A stretch of DNA of 64,000 nucleotides from Ulva prolifera (lineage: Eukaryota; Chlorophyta; Ulvophyceae; Ulvales; Ulvaceae): assembly GCA_023078555.1 (NCBI GenBank), contig CM041200.1, positions 6,921,361-6,985,360 of the forward strand. Direction: 5' to 3'. Within the stretch, counting starts at the first letter, position 1. Every line of letters starts with the position of its first letter. The notes under the pieces were generated by a model. The model was not told the DNA's origin, made no database searches, and saw only the letters and a list, made by a program, of their open reading frames with translations. The translations under genes and the position numbers were made by a program. Below, one piece after another: positions 23,040 to 35,925 of this stretch.

Positions 23040-25760
23040 GAGGCTAAGCAATCAACCTCACTCCACGCGGACGCGAGCATGTCCACTTCACACGGACTCG
23101 GAGGGAACATGTTGACTTTACACGGACGAGGGCAACTTGAATGAAGACGGAGGCTAAGCAATCAACCTCACTCCACGCGGACGCGAGCATGTCCACTTCA
23201 CACGGACTCGGAGGGAACATGTTGACTTTACACGGACGAGGGCAACTTGAATGAAGACGGAGGCTAAGCAATCAGCCTCACTTCACGTGGACGCAAGCAT
23301 GTCCAATTCACATGGACTTGGATGGGACATGTTCAATGCATGCGGATGAGAGCATCTCCACTTCACACGGCTCAGAGCGGACATATTGACTCCACGTGGA
23401 CGAGGGCAACTTGAATGAAGACGGAGGCTAAGCAATCAACCTCACTCCACGCGGACGCGAGCATGTCCACTTCACACAGACTCGGAGGGAACATGTTGAC
23501 TTTACACGGACGAGGGCAACTTGAATGAAGACGGAGGCTAAGCAATCAACCTCACTCCACGCGGACGCGAGCATGTCCACTTCACACGGACTCGGAGGGA
23601 ACATGTTGACTTTACACGGACGAGGGCAACTTGAATGAAGACGGAGGCTAAGCAATCAGCCTCACTTCACGTGGACGCAAGCATGTCCAATTCACATGGA
23701 CTTGGATGGGACATGTTCAATGCATGCGGATGAGAGCATCTCCACTTCACACGGCTCAGAGCGGACATATTGACTCCACGTGGACGAGGGCAACTTGAAT
23801 GAAGACGGAGGCTAAGCAATCAACCTCACTCCACGCGGACGCGAGCATGTCCACTTCACACAGACTCGGAGGGAACATGTTGACTTTACACGGACGAGGG
23901 CAACTTCAATGAAGACGGAGGCTAAGCAATCAGCCTCACTTCACGTGGACGCAAGCATGTCCAATTCACATGGACTTGGATGGGACATGTTCAATGCATG
24001 CGGATGAGAGCATCTCCACTTCACACGGCTCAGAGCGGACATATTGACTCCACGTGGACGAGGGCAACTTGAATGAAGACGGAGGCTAAGCAATCAACCT
24101 CACTCCACGCGGACGCGAGCATGTCCACTTCACACAGACTCGGAGGGAACATGTTGACTTTACACGGACGAGGGCAACTTGAATGAAGACGGAGGCTAAG
24201 CAATCAGCCTCACTTCACGTGGACGCAAGCATGTCCAATTCACATGGACTTGGATGGGACATGTTCAATGCATGCGGATGAGAGCATCTCCACTTCACAC
24301 GGCTCAGAGCGGACATATTGACTCCACGTGGATGACGGCAGCTTGAATGAAGACGAAGGCTAAGCAAGCAGCCTCACTTCACGTGGACGCAAGCATGTTC
24401 AATTCACATGGACTTGGATGGGACATGTTCAATGCATATGTGTAACTAGGATTGACTCCACGTGGACGCAAGCATATCTAATTCACACGAGCTTGGAGGG
24501 GGCATGTTCAGTGTATGCCGATTCGAGCCTCTCCACTTCACACGGCTCAGAGCGGACATATTGACTCCACGTGGACGAGGGCAACTTGAATGAAGACGGA
24601 GGCTAAGCAATCAACCTCACTCCACGCGGACGCGAGCATGTCCACTTCACACGGACTCGGAGGGAACATGTTGACTTTACACGGACGAGGGCAACTTGAA
24701 TGAAGACGGAGGCTAAGCAATCAACCTCACTCCACGCGGACGCGAGCATGTCCACTTCACACGGACTCGGAGGGAACATGTTGACTTTACACGGACGAGG
24801 GCAACTTGAATGAAGACGGAGGCTAAGCAATCAGCCTCACTTCACGTGGACGCAAGCATGTCCAATTCACATGGACTTGGATGGGACATGTTCAATGCAT
24901 GCGGATGAGAGCATCTCCACTTCACACGGCTCAGAGCGGACATATTGACTCCACGTGGACGAGGGCAACTTGAATGAAGACGGAGGCTAAGCAATCAACC
25001 TCACTCCACGCGGACGCGAGCATGTCCACTTCACACAGACTCGGAGGGAACATGTTGACTTTACACGGACGAGGGCAACTTGAATGAAGACGGAGGCTAA
25101 GCAATCAACCTCACTCCACGCGGACGCGAGCATGTCCACTTCACACGGACTCGGAGGGAACATGTTGACTTTACACGGACGAGGGCAACTTGAATGAAGA
25201 CGGAGGCTAAGCAATCAGCCTCACTTCACGTGGACGCAAGCATGTCCAATTCACATGGACTTGGATGGGACATGTTCAATGCATGCGGATGAGAGCATCT
25301 CCACTTCACACGGCTCAGAGCGGACATATTGACTCCACGTGGACGAGGGCAACTTGAATGAAGACGGAGGCTAAGCAATCAACCTCACTCCACGCGGACG
25401 CGAGCATGTCCACTTCACACAGACTCGGAGGGAACATGTTGACTTTACACGGACGAGGGCAACTTGAATGAAGACGGAGGCTAAGCAATCAACCTCACTC
25501 CACGCGGACGCGAGCATGTCCACTTCACACGGACTCGGAGGGAACATGTTGACTTTACACGGACGAGGGCAACTTGAATGAAGACGGAGGCTAAGCAATC
25601 AGCCTCACTTCACGTGGACGCAAGCATGTCCAATTCACATGGACTTGGATGGGACATGTTCAATGCATGCGGATGAGAGCATCTCCACTTCACACGGCTC
25701 AGAGCGGACATATTGACTCCACGTGGACGAGGGCAACTTGAATGAAGACGGAGGCTAAGC
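23040..25760. repeat. Runs of the 384-bp higher-order repeat (P+P+Q)
   Basis: Matching blocks at 23044 and 23428, and at 24603, 24987 and 25371, are 384 bp apart. The same repeat occurs at 14679 and 15063. 384 equals 110+110+164. Confidence 0.88.
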
Positions 25761-28700
25761 AATCAACCTCACTCCACGCGGACGCGAGCATGTCCACTTC
25801 ACACAGACTCGGAGGGAACATGTTGACTTTACACGGACGAGGGCAACTTCAATGAAGACGGAGGCTAAGCAATCAGCCTCACTTCACGTGGACGCAAGCA
25901 TGTCCAATTCACATGGACTTGGATGGGACATGTTCAATGCATGCGGATGAGAGCATCTCCACTTCACACGGCTCAGAGCGGACATATTGACTCCACGTGG
26001 ACGAGGGCAACTTGAATGAAGACGGAGGCTAAGCAATCAACCTCACTCCACGCGGACGCGAGCATGTCCACTTCACACAGACTCGGAGGGAACATGTTGA
26101 CTTTACACGGACGAGGGCAACTTGAATGAAGACGGAGGCTAAGCAATCAGCCTCACTTCACGTGGACGCAAGCATGTCCAATTCACATGGACTTGGATGG
26201 GACATGTTCAATGCATGCGGATGAGAGCATCTCCACTTCACACGGCTCAGAGCGGACATATTGACTCCACGTGGATGACGGCAGCTTGAATGAAGACGAA
26301 GGCTAAGCAAGCAGCCTCACTTCACGTGGACGCAAGCATGTTCAATTCACATGGACTTGGATGGGACATGTTCAATGCATATGTGTAACTAGGATTGACT
26401 CCACGTGGACGCAAGCATATCTAATTCACACGAGCTTGGAGGGGGCATGTTCAGTGTATGCCGATTCGAGCCTCTCCACTTCACACGGCTCAGAGCGGAC
26501 ATATTGACTCCACGTGGACGAGGGCAACTTGAATGAAGACGGAGGCTAAGCAATCAACCTCACTCCACGCGGACGCGAGCATGTCCACTTCACACGGACT
26601 CGGAGGGAACATGTTGACTTTACACGGACGAGGGCAACTTGAATGAAGACGGAGGCTAAGCAATCAACCTCACTCCACGCGGACGCGAGCATGTCCACTT
26701 CACACGGACTCGGAGGGAACATGTTGACTCCACACGGACGAGACAGCCTCACTTCACGTGGACGCAAGCATGTTCAATTCACATGGACTTGGATGGGACA
26801 TGTTCAATGCATATGTGTAACTAGGATTGACTCCACGTGGACGCAAGCATATCTAATTCACACGAGCTTGGAGGGGGCATGTTCAGTGTATGCCGATTCG
26901 AGCCTCTCCACTTCACACGGCTCAGAGCAGACATATTGACTCCACGTGGACGAGGGCAACTTGAATGAAGACGGAGGCTAAGCAATCAACCTCACTCCAC
27001 GCGGACGCGAGCATGTCCACTTCACACGGACTCGGAGGGAACATGTTGACTTTACACGGACGAGGGCAACTTGAATGAAGACGGAGGCTAAGCAATCAAC
27101 CTCACTCCACGCGGACGCGAGCATGTCCACTTCACACGGACTCGGAGGGAACATGTTGACTTTACACGGACGAGGGCAACTTGAATGAAGACGGAGGCTA
27201 AGCAATCAACCTCACTCTACGCGGACGCGAGCATGTCCACTTCACACGGACTCGGAGGGAACATGTTGACTTTACACAGACGAGGGCAACTTGAATGAAG
27301 ACGGAGGCTAAGCAATCAGCCTCACTTCACGTGGACGCAAGCATGTCCAATTCACATGGACTTGGATGGGACATGTTCAATGCATGCGGATGAGAGCATC
27401 TCCACTTCACACGGCTCAGAGCGGACATATTGACTCCACGTGGACGAGGGCAACTTGAATGAAGACGGAGGCTAAGCAATCAACCTCACTCCACGCGGAC
27501 GCGAGCATGTCCACTTCACACGGACTCGGAGGGACATGTTCAGTGTATGCCGATTCGAGCCTCTCCACTTCACACGGCTCAGAGCGGACATATTGACTCC
27601 ACGTGGACGAGGGCAACTTGAATGAAGACGGAGGCTAAGCAATCAACCTCACTCCACGCGGACGCGAGCATGTCCACTTCACACGGACTCGGAGGGAACA
27701 TGTTGACTCCACACGGACGAGGGCAACTTGAATGAAGACGAAGGCTAAGCAAGCAGCCTCACTCCGCGTCAATGGCCCGGTATGTGTAACTTGGATTGAC
27801 TCCACGTGGACGCAAGCATATCCAATTCACACGACCTTGGAGGGGACATGTTCAGTGTATGCCGATTCGAGCATCTCCACTTCACATGGCTCAGAGCGGA
27901 CATATTGATTCCACGTGGACGAGGGCAACTTGAATGAAGACGGAGGCTAAGCAATCAACCTCACTCCACGTGGACAAAATGTCCAATTCACATGAAATTG
28001 GATGGGACATGTTCAATGCATGCGGATGAGAGCATCTCCACTTCACACGGCTCAGAGCGGACATATTGACTCCACGTGGATGAGGGCAGCTTGAATGAAG
28101 ACGAAGGCTAAGCAAGCAGCCTCACTTCACGTGGACGCAAGCATGTTCAATTCACATGGACTTGGATGGGACATGTTCAATGCATATGTGTAACTAGGAT
28201 TGACTCCACGTGGACGCAAGCATATCTAATTCACACGAGCTTGGAGGGGGCATGTTCAGTGTATGCCGATTCGAGCCTCTCCACTTCACACGGCTCAGAG
28301 CGGACATATTGACTCCACGTGGACGAGGGCAACTTGAATGAAGACGGAGGCTAAGCAATCAACCTTACTCCACGCGGACGCGAGCATGTCCACTTCACAC
28401 GGACTCGGAGGGAACATGTTGACTTTACACGGACGAGGGCAACTTAAATGAAGACGAAGGCTAAGCAAGCAGCCTCACTCCACGTCAATGGCCCGGTATG
28501 TGTAACTTGGATTGACTCCACGTGGACGCCAGCATATCCAATTCACACGAGCTTGGAGGGGACATGTTCAGTGTATGCCGATTCGAGCAAGTCCACTTCA
28601 CACGGCCCAGAGCGGACATATTGACTCCACGTGGACGAGGGCAACTTGAATGAAGACGGAGGCTAAGCAATCAACCTTACTCCACGCGGACGCGAGCATG

Positions 28701-29505
28701 TCCACTTCACACGGACTCGGAGGGAACATGTTGACTTTACACGGACGAGGGCAACTTGAATGAAGACGGAGGCTAAGCAATCAGCCTCACTCCACGCGGA
28801 CGCGAGCATGTCCACTTCACACGGACTCGGAGGGAACATGTTGACTTTACACGGACGAGGGCAACTTAAATGAAGACGAAGGCTAAGCAAGCAGCCTCAC
28901 TCCACGTCAATGGCCCGGTATGTGTAACTTGGATTGACTCCACGTGGACGCAAGCATATCCAATTCACACGAGCTTGGAGGGGACATGTTCAGTGTATGC
29001 CGATTCGAGCAAGTCCACTTCACACGGCCCAGAGCGGACATATTGACTCCACGTGGACGAGGGCAACTTGAATGAAGACGGAGGCTAAGCAATCAACCTT
29101 ACTCCACGCGGACGCGAGCATGTCCGCTTCACACGGACTCGGAGGGAACATGTTGACTTTACACGGACGAGGGCAACTTGAATGAAGACGGAGGCTAAGC
29201 AATCAGCCTCACTCCACGCGGACGCGAGCATGTCCACTTCACACGGACTCGGAGGGAACATGTTGACTCCACACGGGCGAGGGCAACTTGAATGAAGACG
29301 AAGGCTAAGCAAGCAGCCTCACTCCACGTCAATGGCCCGGTATGTGTAACTTGGATTGACTCCACGTGGACGCAAGCATATCCAATTCACACGAGCTTGG
29401 AGGGGACATGTTCAGTGTATGCCGATTCGAGCAACTCCACTTCACACGGCCCAGAGCGGACATATTGACTCCACGTGGACGAGGGCAACTTGAATGAAGA
29501 CGGAG

Positions 29506-29595
29506 TGTCATGATGAGTCATCAAGCACTCAAGTATATATATGACCAGATCCTCGAAGGAAGTAGTACACCTTCGGGTGGGCGCTTTTCCTGACA
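29506..29595 (+). repeat. 5' LTR of TRIM T1
   Basis: 90 bp, starting TGTCA and ending TGACA. It matches the LTR at 29737-29826. Confidence 0.92.
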
Positions 29596-29664
29596 TGGTA
29601 TCGGTGAGAGTGGTCATAGAGAGGATCTTAACCTCCATAGACGCAGGTTCGAATCCGGGCAGCT
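29596..29664 (+). promoter_or_regulatory. TRIM primer site and tRNA-like, B-box-containing core
   Basis: TGGTATC at 29596 is a primer-site candidate. GGTTCGAATCC at 29646-29656 matches the Pol III B-box consensus GGTTCGANTCC exactly, about 40 bp after a weak A-box-like stretch. Between them GAGG-ATCTTAA-CCTC (29621-29635) resembles an anticodon arm with anticodon CTT. The T-arm stem does not pair well, so this is tRNA-like rather than a tRNA gene. Confidence 0.5.
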
Positions 29665-29736
29665 GCACCCGGATCCGCGTCCGCCTCCAAGTTTGTCTCC
29701 TCGGATCCTAGTCAGCGGTCCTTGAGTGAGGGGGGG

Positions 29737-29826
29737 TGTCATGATGAGTCATCAAGCACTCAAGTATATATATGACCAGATCCTCGAAGGAAGTAGTACA
29801 CCTTCGGGTGGGCGCTTTTCCTGACA
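29737..29826 (+). repeat. 3' LTR of TRIM T1
   Basis: 90 bp, preceded by the polypurine tract and followed by TSD copy CGGAG at 29827-29831. Confidence 0.92.
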
Positions 29827-32254
29827 CGGAGGCTAAGCAATCAACCTCACTTCACGTGGACGCAAGCATGTCCAATTCACATGGACTTGGATGGGACATG
29901 TTCAATGCATGCGGATGAGAGCATCTCCACTTCACACGGCTCAGAGCGGACATATTGACTCCACGTGGATGAGGGCAGCTTGAATGAAGACGAAGGCTAA
30001 GCAAGCAGCCTCACTTCACGTGGACGCAAGCATGTTCAATTCACATGGACTTGGATGGGACATGTTCAATGCATATGTGTAACTAGGATTGACTCCACGT
30101 GGACGCAAGCATATCTAATTCACACGAGCTTGGAGGGGGCATGTTCAGTGTATGCCGATTCGAGCCTCTCCACTTCACACGGCTCAGAGCGGACATATTG
30201 ACTCCACGTGGATGAGGGCAACTTGAATGAAGACGGAGGCTAAGCAATCAACCTCACTCCACGCGGACGCGAGCATGTCCACTTCACACGGACTCGGAGG
30301 GAACATGTTGACTTTACACGGACGAGACAACCTCACTTCACGTGGACGCAAGCATGTCCAATTCACATGGACTTGGATGGGACATGTTCAATGCGTATGT
30401 GTAACTAGAATTGACTCCACGTGGACGCAAGCATATCTAATTCACACGAGCTTGGAGGGGGCATGTTCAGTGTATGCCGATTCGAGCCTCTCCACTTCAC
30501 ACGGCTCAGAGCGGACATATTGACTCCACGTGGACGAGGGCAACTTGAATGAAGACGGAGGCTAAGCAATCAACCTCACTCCACGCGGACGCGAGCATGT
30601 CCACTTCACACGGACTCGGAGGGAACATGTTGACTCCACACGGACGAGACAACCTCACTTCACGTGGACGCAAGCATGTCCAATTCACATGGACTTGGAT
30701 GGGACATGTTCAATGCATATGTGTAACTAGGATTGACTCCACGTGGACGCAAGCATATCTAATTCACACGAGCTTGGAGGGGGCATGTTCAGTGTATGCC
30801 GATTCGAGCCTCTCCACTTCACACGGCTCAGAGCGGACATATTGACTCCACGTGGACGAGGGCAACTTGAATGAAGACGGAGGCTAAACAATCAACCTCA
30901 CTCCACGCGGACGCGAGCATGTCCACTTCACACGGACTCGGAGGGAACATGTTGACTCCACACGGACGAGACAACCTCACTTCACGTGGACGCAGGCATG
31001 TCCAATTCACATGGACTTGGATGGGACATGTTCAATGCATGCGGATGAGAGCATCTCCACTTCACACGGCTCAGAGCGGACATGTTGACTCCACGTGGAT
31101 GAGGGCAGCTTGAATGAAGACGAAGGCTAAGCAAGCAGCCTCACTTCACGTGGACGCAAGCATGTTCAATTCACATGGACTTGGATGGGACATGTTCAAT
31201 GCATATGTGTAACTAGGATTGACTCCACGTGGACGCAAGCATATCTAATTCACACGAGCTTGGAGGGGGCATGTTCAGTGTATGCCGATTCGAGCCTCTC
31301 CACTTCACACGGCTCAGAGCGGACATATTGACTCCACGTGGACGAGGGCAACTTGAATGAAGACGGAGGCTAAGCAATCAACCTCACTCCACGCGGACGC
31401 GAGCATGTCCACTTCACACGGACTCGGAGGGAACATGTTGACTCCACACGGACGAGGGCAACTTGAATGAAGACGGAGGCTAAGCAATCACCCTCACTCT
31501 ACGTTAATGGCCCGGTATGTGTAACTTGGATTGACTCCACGTGGACACAAGCATATCCAATTCACACGAGCTTGGAGGGGACATGTTCAGTGTATGCCGA
31601 TTCGAGCCTCTCCACTTCACACGGCTCAGAGCGGACATATTGACTCCACGTGGACGAGGGCAACTTGAATGAAGACGGAGGCTAAGCAATCAACCTCACT
31701 CCACGCGGACGCGAGCATGTCCACTTCACACGGACTCGGAGGGAACATGTTGACTCCACACGGACGAGGGCAACTTGAATGAAAACGAAGGCTAAGCAAG
31801 CAGCCTCACTCTACGTCAATGGCCCGGTATGTGTAACTTGGATTGACTCCACGTGGACGCAAGCATATCCAATTCACACGAGCTTGGAGGGGACATGTTC
31901 AGTGTATGCCGATTCGAGCAACTCCACTTCACACGGCCCAGAGCGGACATATTGACTCCACGTGGACGAGGGCAACTTGAATGAAGACGGAGGCTAAGCA
32001 ATCAACCTCACTCCACGCGGACGCGAGCATGTCCACTTCACACGGACTCGGAGGGAACATGTTGACTTTACACGGACGAGGGCAACTTGAATGAAGACGG
32101 AGGCTAAGCAATCAGCCTCACTTCACGTGGACGCAAGCATGTCCAATTCACATGGACTTGGATGGGACATGTTCAATGCATGCGGATGAGAGCATCTTCA
32201 CTTCACACGGCTCAGAGCGGACATATTGACTCCACGTGGATGAGGGCAGCTTGA

Positions 32255-32983
32255 ATGAAGACGAAGGCTAAGCAAGCAGCCTCACTTCACGTGGACGCAA
32301 GCATGTCCACTTCACACGGACTCGGAGGGAACATGTTGACTCCACACGGACGAGACAACCTCACTTCACGTGGACGCAAGCATGTCCAATTCACATGGAC
32401 TTGGATGGGACATGTTCAATGCATGCGGATGAGAGCATCTCCACTTCACACGGCTCAGAGCGGACATATTGACTCCACGTGGATGAGGGCAGCTTGAATG
32501 AAGACGAAGGCTAAGCAAGTAGCCTCACTTCACGTGGACGCAAGCATGTCCACTTCACACGGACTCGGAGGGAACATGTTGACTCCACACGGTCGAGACA
32601 ACCTCACTTCACGTGGACGCAAGCATGTCCAATTCACATGGACTTGGATGGGACATGTTCAATGCATGCGGATGAGAGCATCTCCACTTCACACGGCTCA
32701 GAGCGGACATATTGACTCCACGTGGATGAGGGCAGCTTGAATGAAGACGAAGGCTAAGCAAGCAGCCTCACTTCACGTGGACGCAAGCATGTCCACTTCA
32801 CACGGACTCGGAGGGAACATGTTGACTCCACACGGACGAGACAACCTCACTTCACGTGGACGCAAGCATGTCCAATTCACATGGACTTGGATGGGACATG
32901 TTCAATGCATGCGGATGAGAGCATCTCCACTTCACACGGCTCAGAGCGGACATATTGACTCCACGTGGACGAGGGCAACTTGA
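32255..32983. repeat. Three-copy run of the 243-bp higher-order repeat (P'+Q)
   Basis: Starts at 32255, 32498 and 32741. The length is a multiple of three, so the same 80-codon frame recurs, but each copy ends in TGA overlapping the next ATG. It is therefore not a continuous coding repeat. A matching run is at 35197-35925. Confidence 0.9.
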
Positions 32984-35196
32984 ATGAAGACGGAGGCTAA
33001 GCAATCAACCTCACTCCACGCGGACGCGAGCATGTCCACTTCACACGGACTCGGAGGGAACATGTTGACTCCACACGGACGAGGGCAACTTGAATGAAGA
33101 CGGAGGCTAAGCAATCACCCTCACTCTACGTCAATGGCCCGGTATGTGTAACTTGGATTGACTCCACGTGGGCGCAAGCATGTCCAATTCACACGAGCTT
33201 GGAGGGGACATGTTCAGTGTATGCCGATTCAAGCAACTCCACTTCACACGGCCCAGAACGGACATATTGACTTCACGTGGACGAGGGCAACTTGAATGAA
33301 GACGGAGGCTAAGCAATCAACCTCACTCCACGCTGAAGCGAGCATGTCTACTTCACACGGACTCGGAGGGAACATGTTGACTCCACACGGACGAGACAAC
33401 CTCACTTCACGTGGACGCAAGCATGTCCAATTCACATGGACTTGGATGGGACATGTTCAATGCATGCGGATGAGAGCATCTCCACTTCACACGGCTCAGA
33501 GCGGACATAATGACTCCACGTGGACGAGGGCAACTTGAATGAAGACGGAGGCTAAGCAATCAACCTCACTCCACGCGGACGCGAGCATGTCCACTTCACA
33601 CGGACTCGGAGGGAACATGTTGACTCCACACGGACGAGACAACCTCACTTCACGTGGACGCAAGCATGTCCAATTCACATGGACTTGGATGGGACATGTT
33701 CAATGCATGCGGATGAGAGCATCTCCACTTCACACGGCTCAGAGCGGACATATTGACTCCACGTGGATGAGGGCAGCTTGAATGAAGACGAAGGCTAAGC
33801 AAGCAGCCTCACTTCACGTGGACGCAAGCATGTTCAATTCACATGGACTTGGATGGGACATGTTCAATGCATATGTGTGACTAGGATTGACTCCACGTGG
33901 ACGCAAGCATATCTAATTTACACGAGCTTGGAGGGGGCATGTTCAGTGTATGCCGATTCGAGCCTCTCCACTTCACACGGCTCAGAGCGGACATATTGAC
34001 TCCACGTGGACAAGGGCAACTTGAAAGAAGACGGAGGCTAAGCAATCAACCTCACTCCACGCGGACGCGAGCATGTCCACTTCACACGGACTCGGAGGGA
34101 ACATGTTGACTCCACACGGACGAGGGCAACTTGAATGAAGACGAAGGCTAAGCAATCAGCCTCACTTCACGTGGACGCAAGCATGTCCAATTCACATGGA
34201 CTTGGATGGGACATGTTTAATGCATGCGGATGAGAGCATCTCCACTTCACACGGCTCAGAGCGGACATATTGACTCCACGTGGACGAGGGCAACTTGAAT
34301 GAAGACGGAGGCTAAGCAATCAACCTCACTCAACGCGGACGCGAGCATGTCCACTTCACACAGACTCGGAGGGAACATGTTGACTCCACACGGACGAGGG
34401 CAACTTGAATGAAGACGGAGGCTAAGCAATCACCCTCACTCTACGTTAATGGCCCGGTATGTGTAACTTGGATTGACTCCACGTGGACACAAGCATATCC
34501 AATTCACACGAGCTTGGAGGGGACATGTTCAGTGTATGCCGATTCGAGCCTCTCCACTTCACACGGCTCAGAGCGGACATATTGACTCCACGTGGACGAG
34601 GGCAACTTGAATGAAGACGGAGGCTAAGCAATCAACCTCACTCCACGCGGACGCGAGCATGTCCACTTCACACGGACTCGGAGGGAACATGTTGACTCCA
34701 CACGGACGAGGGCAACTTGAATGAAAACGAAGGCTAAGCAAGCAGCCTCACTCTACGTCAATGGCCCGGTATGTGTAACTTGGATTGACTCCACGTGGAC
34801 GCAAGCATATCCAATTCACACGAGCTTGGAGGGGACATGTTCAGTGTATGCCGATTCGAGCAACTCCACTTCACACGGCCCAGAGCGGACATATTGACTC
34901 CACGTGGACGAGGGCAACTTGAATGAAGACGGAGGCTAAGCAATCAACCTCACTCCACGCGGACGCGAGCATGTCCACTTCACACGGACTCGGAGGGAAC
35001 ATGTTGACTTTACACGGACGAGGGCAACTTGAATGAAGACGGAGGCTAAGCAATCAGCCTCACTTCACGTGGACGCAAGCATGTCCAATTCACATGGACT
35101 TGGATGGGACATGTTCAATGCATGCGGATGAGAGCATCTTCACTTCACACGGCTCAGAGCGGACATATTGACTCCACGTGGATGAGGGCAGCTTGA

Positions 35197-35925
35197 ATGA
35201 AGACGAAGGCTAAGCAAGCAGCCTCACTTCACGTGGACGCAAGCATGTCCACTTCACACGGACTCGGAGGGAACATGTTGACTCCACACGGACGAGACAA
35301 CCTCACTTCACGTGGACGCAAGCATGTCCAATTCACATGGACTTGGATGGGACATGTTCAATGCATGCGGATGAGAGCATCTCCACTTCACACGGCTCAG
35401 AGCGGACATATTGACTCCACGTGGATGAGGGCAGCTTGAATGAAGACGAAGGCTAAGCAAGCAGCCTCACTTCACGTGGACGCAAGCATGTCCACTTCAC
35501 ACGGACTCGGAGGGAACATGTTGACTCCACACGGACGAGACAACCTCACTTCACGTGGACGCAAGCATGTCCAATTCACATGGACTTGGATGGGACATGT
35601 TCAATGCATGCGGATGAGAGCATCTCCACTTCACACGGCTCAGAGCGGACATATTGACTCCACGTGGATGAGGGCAGCTTGAATGAAGACGAAGGCTAAG
35701 CAAGCAGCCTCACTTCACGTGGACGCAAGCATGTCCACTTCACACGGACTCGGAGGGAACATGTTGACTCCACACGGACGAGACAACCTCACTTCACGTG
35801 GACGCAAGCATGTCCAATTCACATGGACTTGGATGGGACATGTTCAATGCATGCGGATGAGAGCATCTCCACTTCACACGGCTCAGAGCGGACATATTGA
35901 CTCCACGTGGACGAGGGCAACTTGA
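35197..35925. repeat. Second run of the 243-bp repeat, in the 2942-bp duplication
   Basis: Starts at 35197, 35440 and 35683, each exactly 2942 bp after its counterpart at 32255, 32498 and 32741. Confidence 0.9.

Larger units (their letters stand above)
10981..29505. repeat. Satellite array, segment 3 (largest)
   Basis: About 18.5 kb of uninterrupted satellite. Modules counted by hand are P 110 bp, P' 79 bp (P lacking 31 bp), Q 164 bp, R 202 bp and S 243 bp. All begin ACTYCACGYGGACG or a close variant, and most end GGCTAAGCAAKCARCCTC. Many copies are identical over hundreds of bases, which indicates recent homogenisation. The palindrome CCACGTGG recurs in most modules. A large-scale repeat is visible: the block starting near 11795 returns near 19399 (7604 bp later) and near 27769 (8370 bp later). 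No gene is supported inside; open frames of 60-98 codons are broken in every module. Confidence 0.97.
29506..29826 (+). mobile_element. TRIM (terminal-repeat retrotransposon in miniature), copy T1
   Basis: 321 bp with two 90-bp terminal direct repeats (TGTCATGATG...TCCTGACA), a 141-bp interior and the TSD CGGAG on both sides. TGGTATC, the classic start of a site pairing with the 3' end of initiator tRNA-Met, directly follows the first LTR. A purine tract GAGTGAGGGGGG directly precedes the second. It has no coding capacity, so it depends on another element's proteins. The interior also contains a tRNA-like segment with an exact B-box. Confidence 0.93.

Noticed and set aside
10981-29505. CRISPR-like array
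   Set aside because: There are no unique spacers; the whole unit is repeated, and the context is eukaryotic.
29596-29664. Functional tRNA-Lys gene inside the TRIM
   Set aside because: The anticodon arm and B-box are good, but the T stem and acceptor stem do not pair, so only tRNA-like is claimed.
32255-32983. In-frame 243-bp repeats as a coding minisatellite
   Set aside because: Each unit contains a TGA directly at the next ATG, so no continuous protein results.
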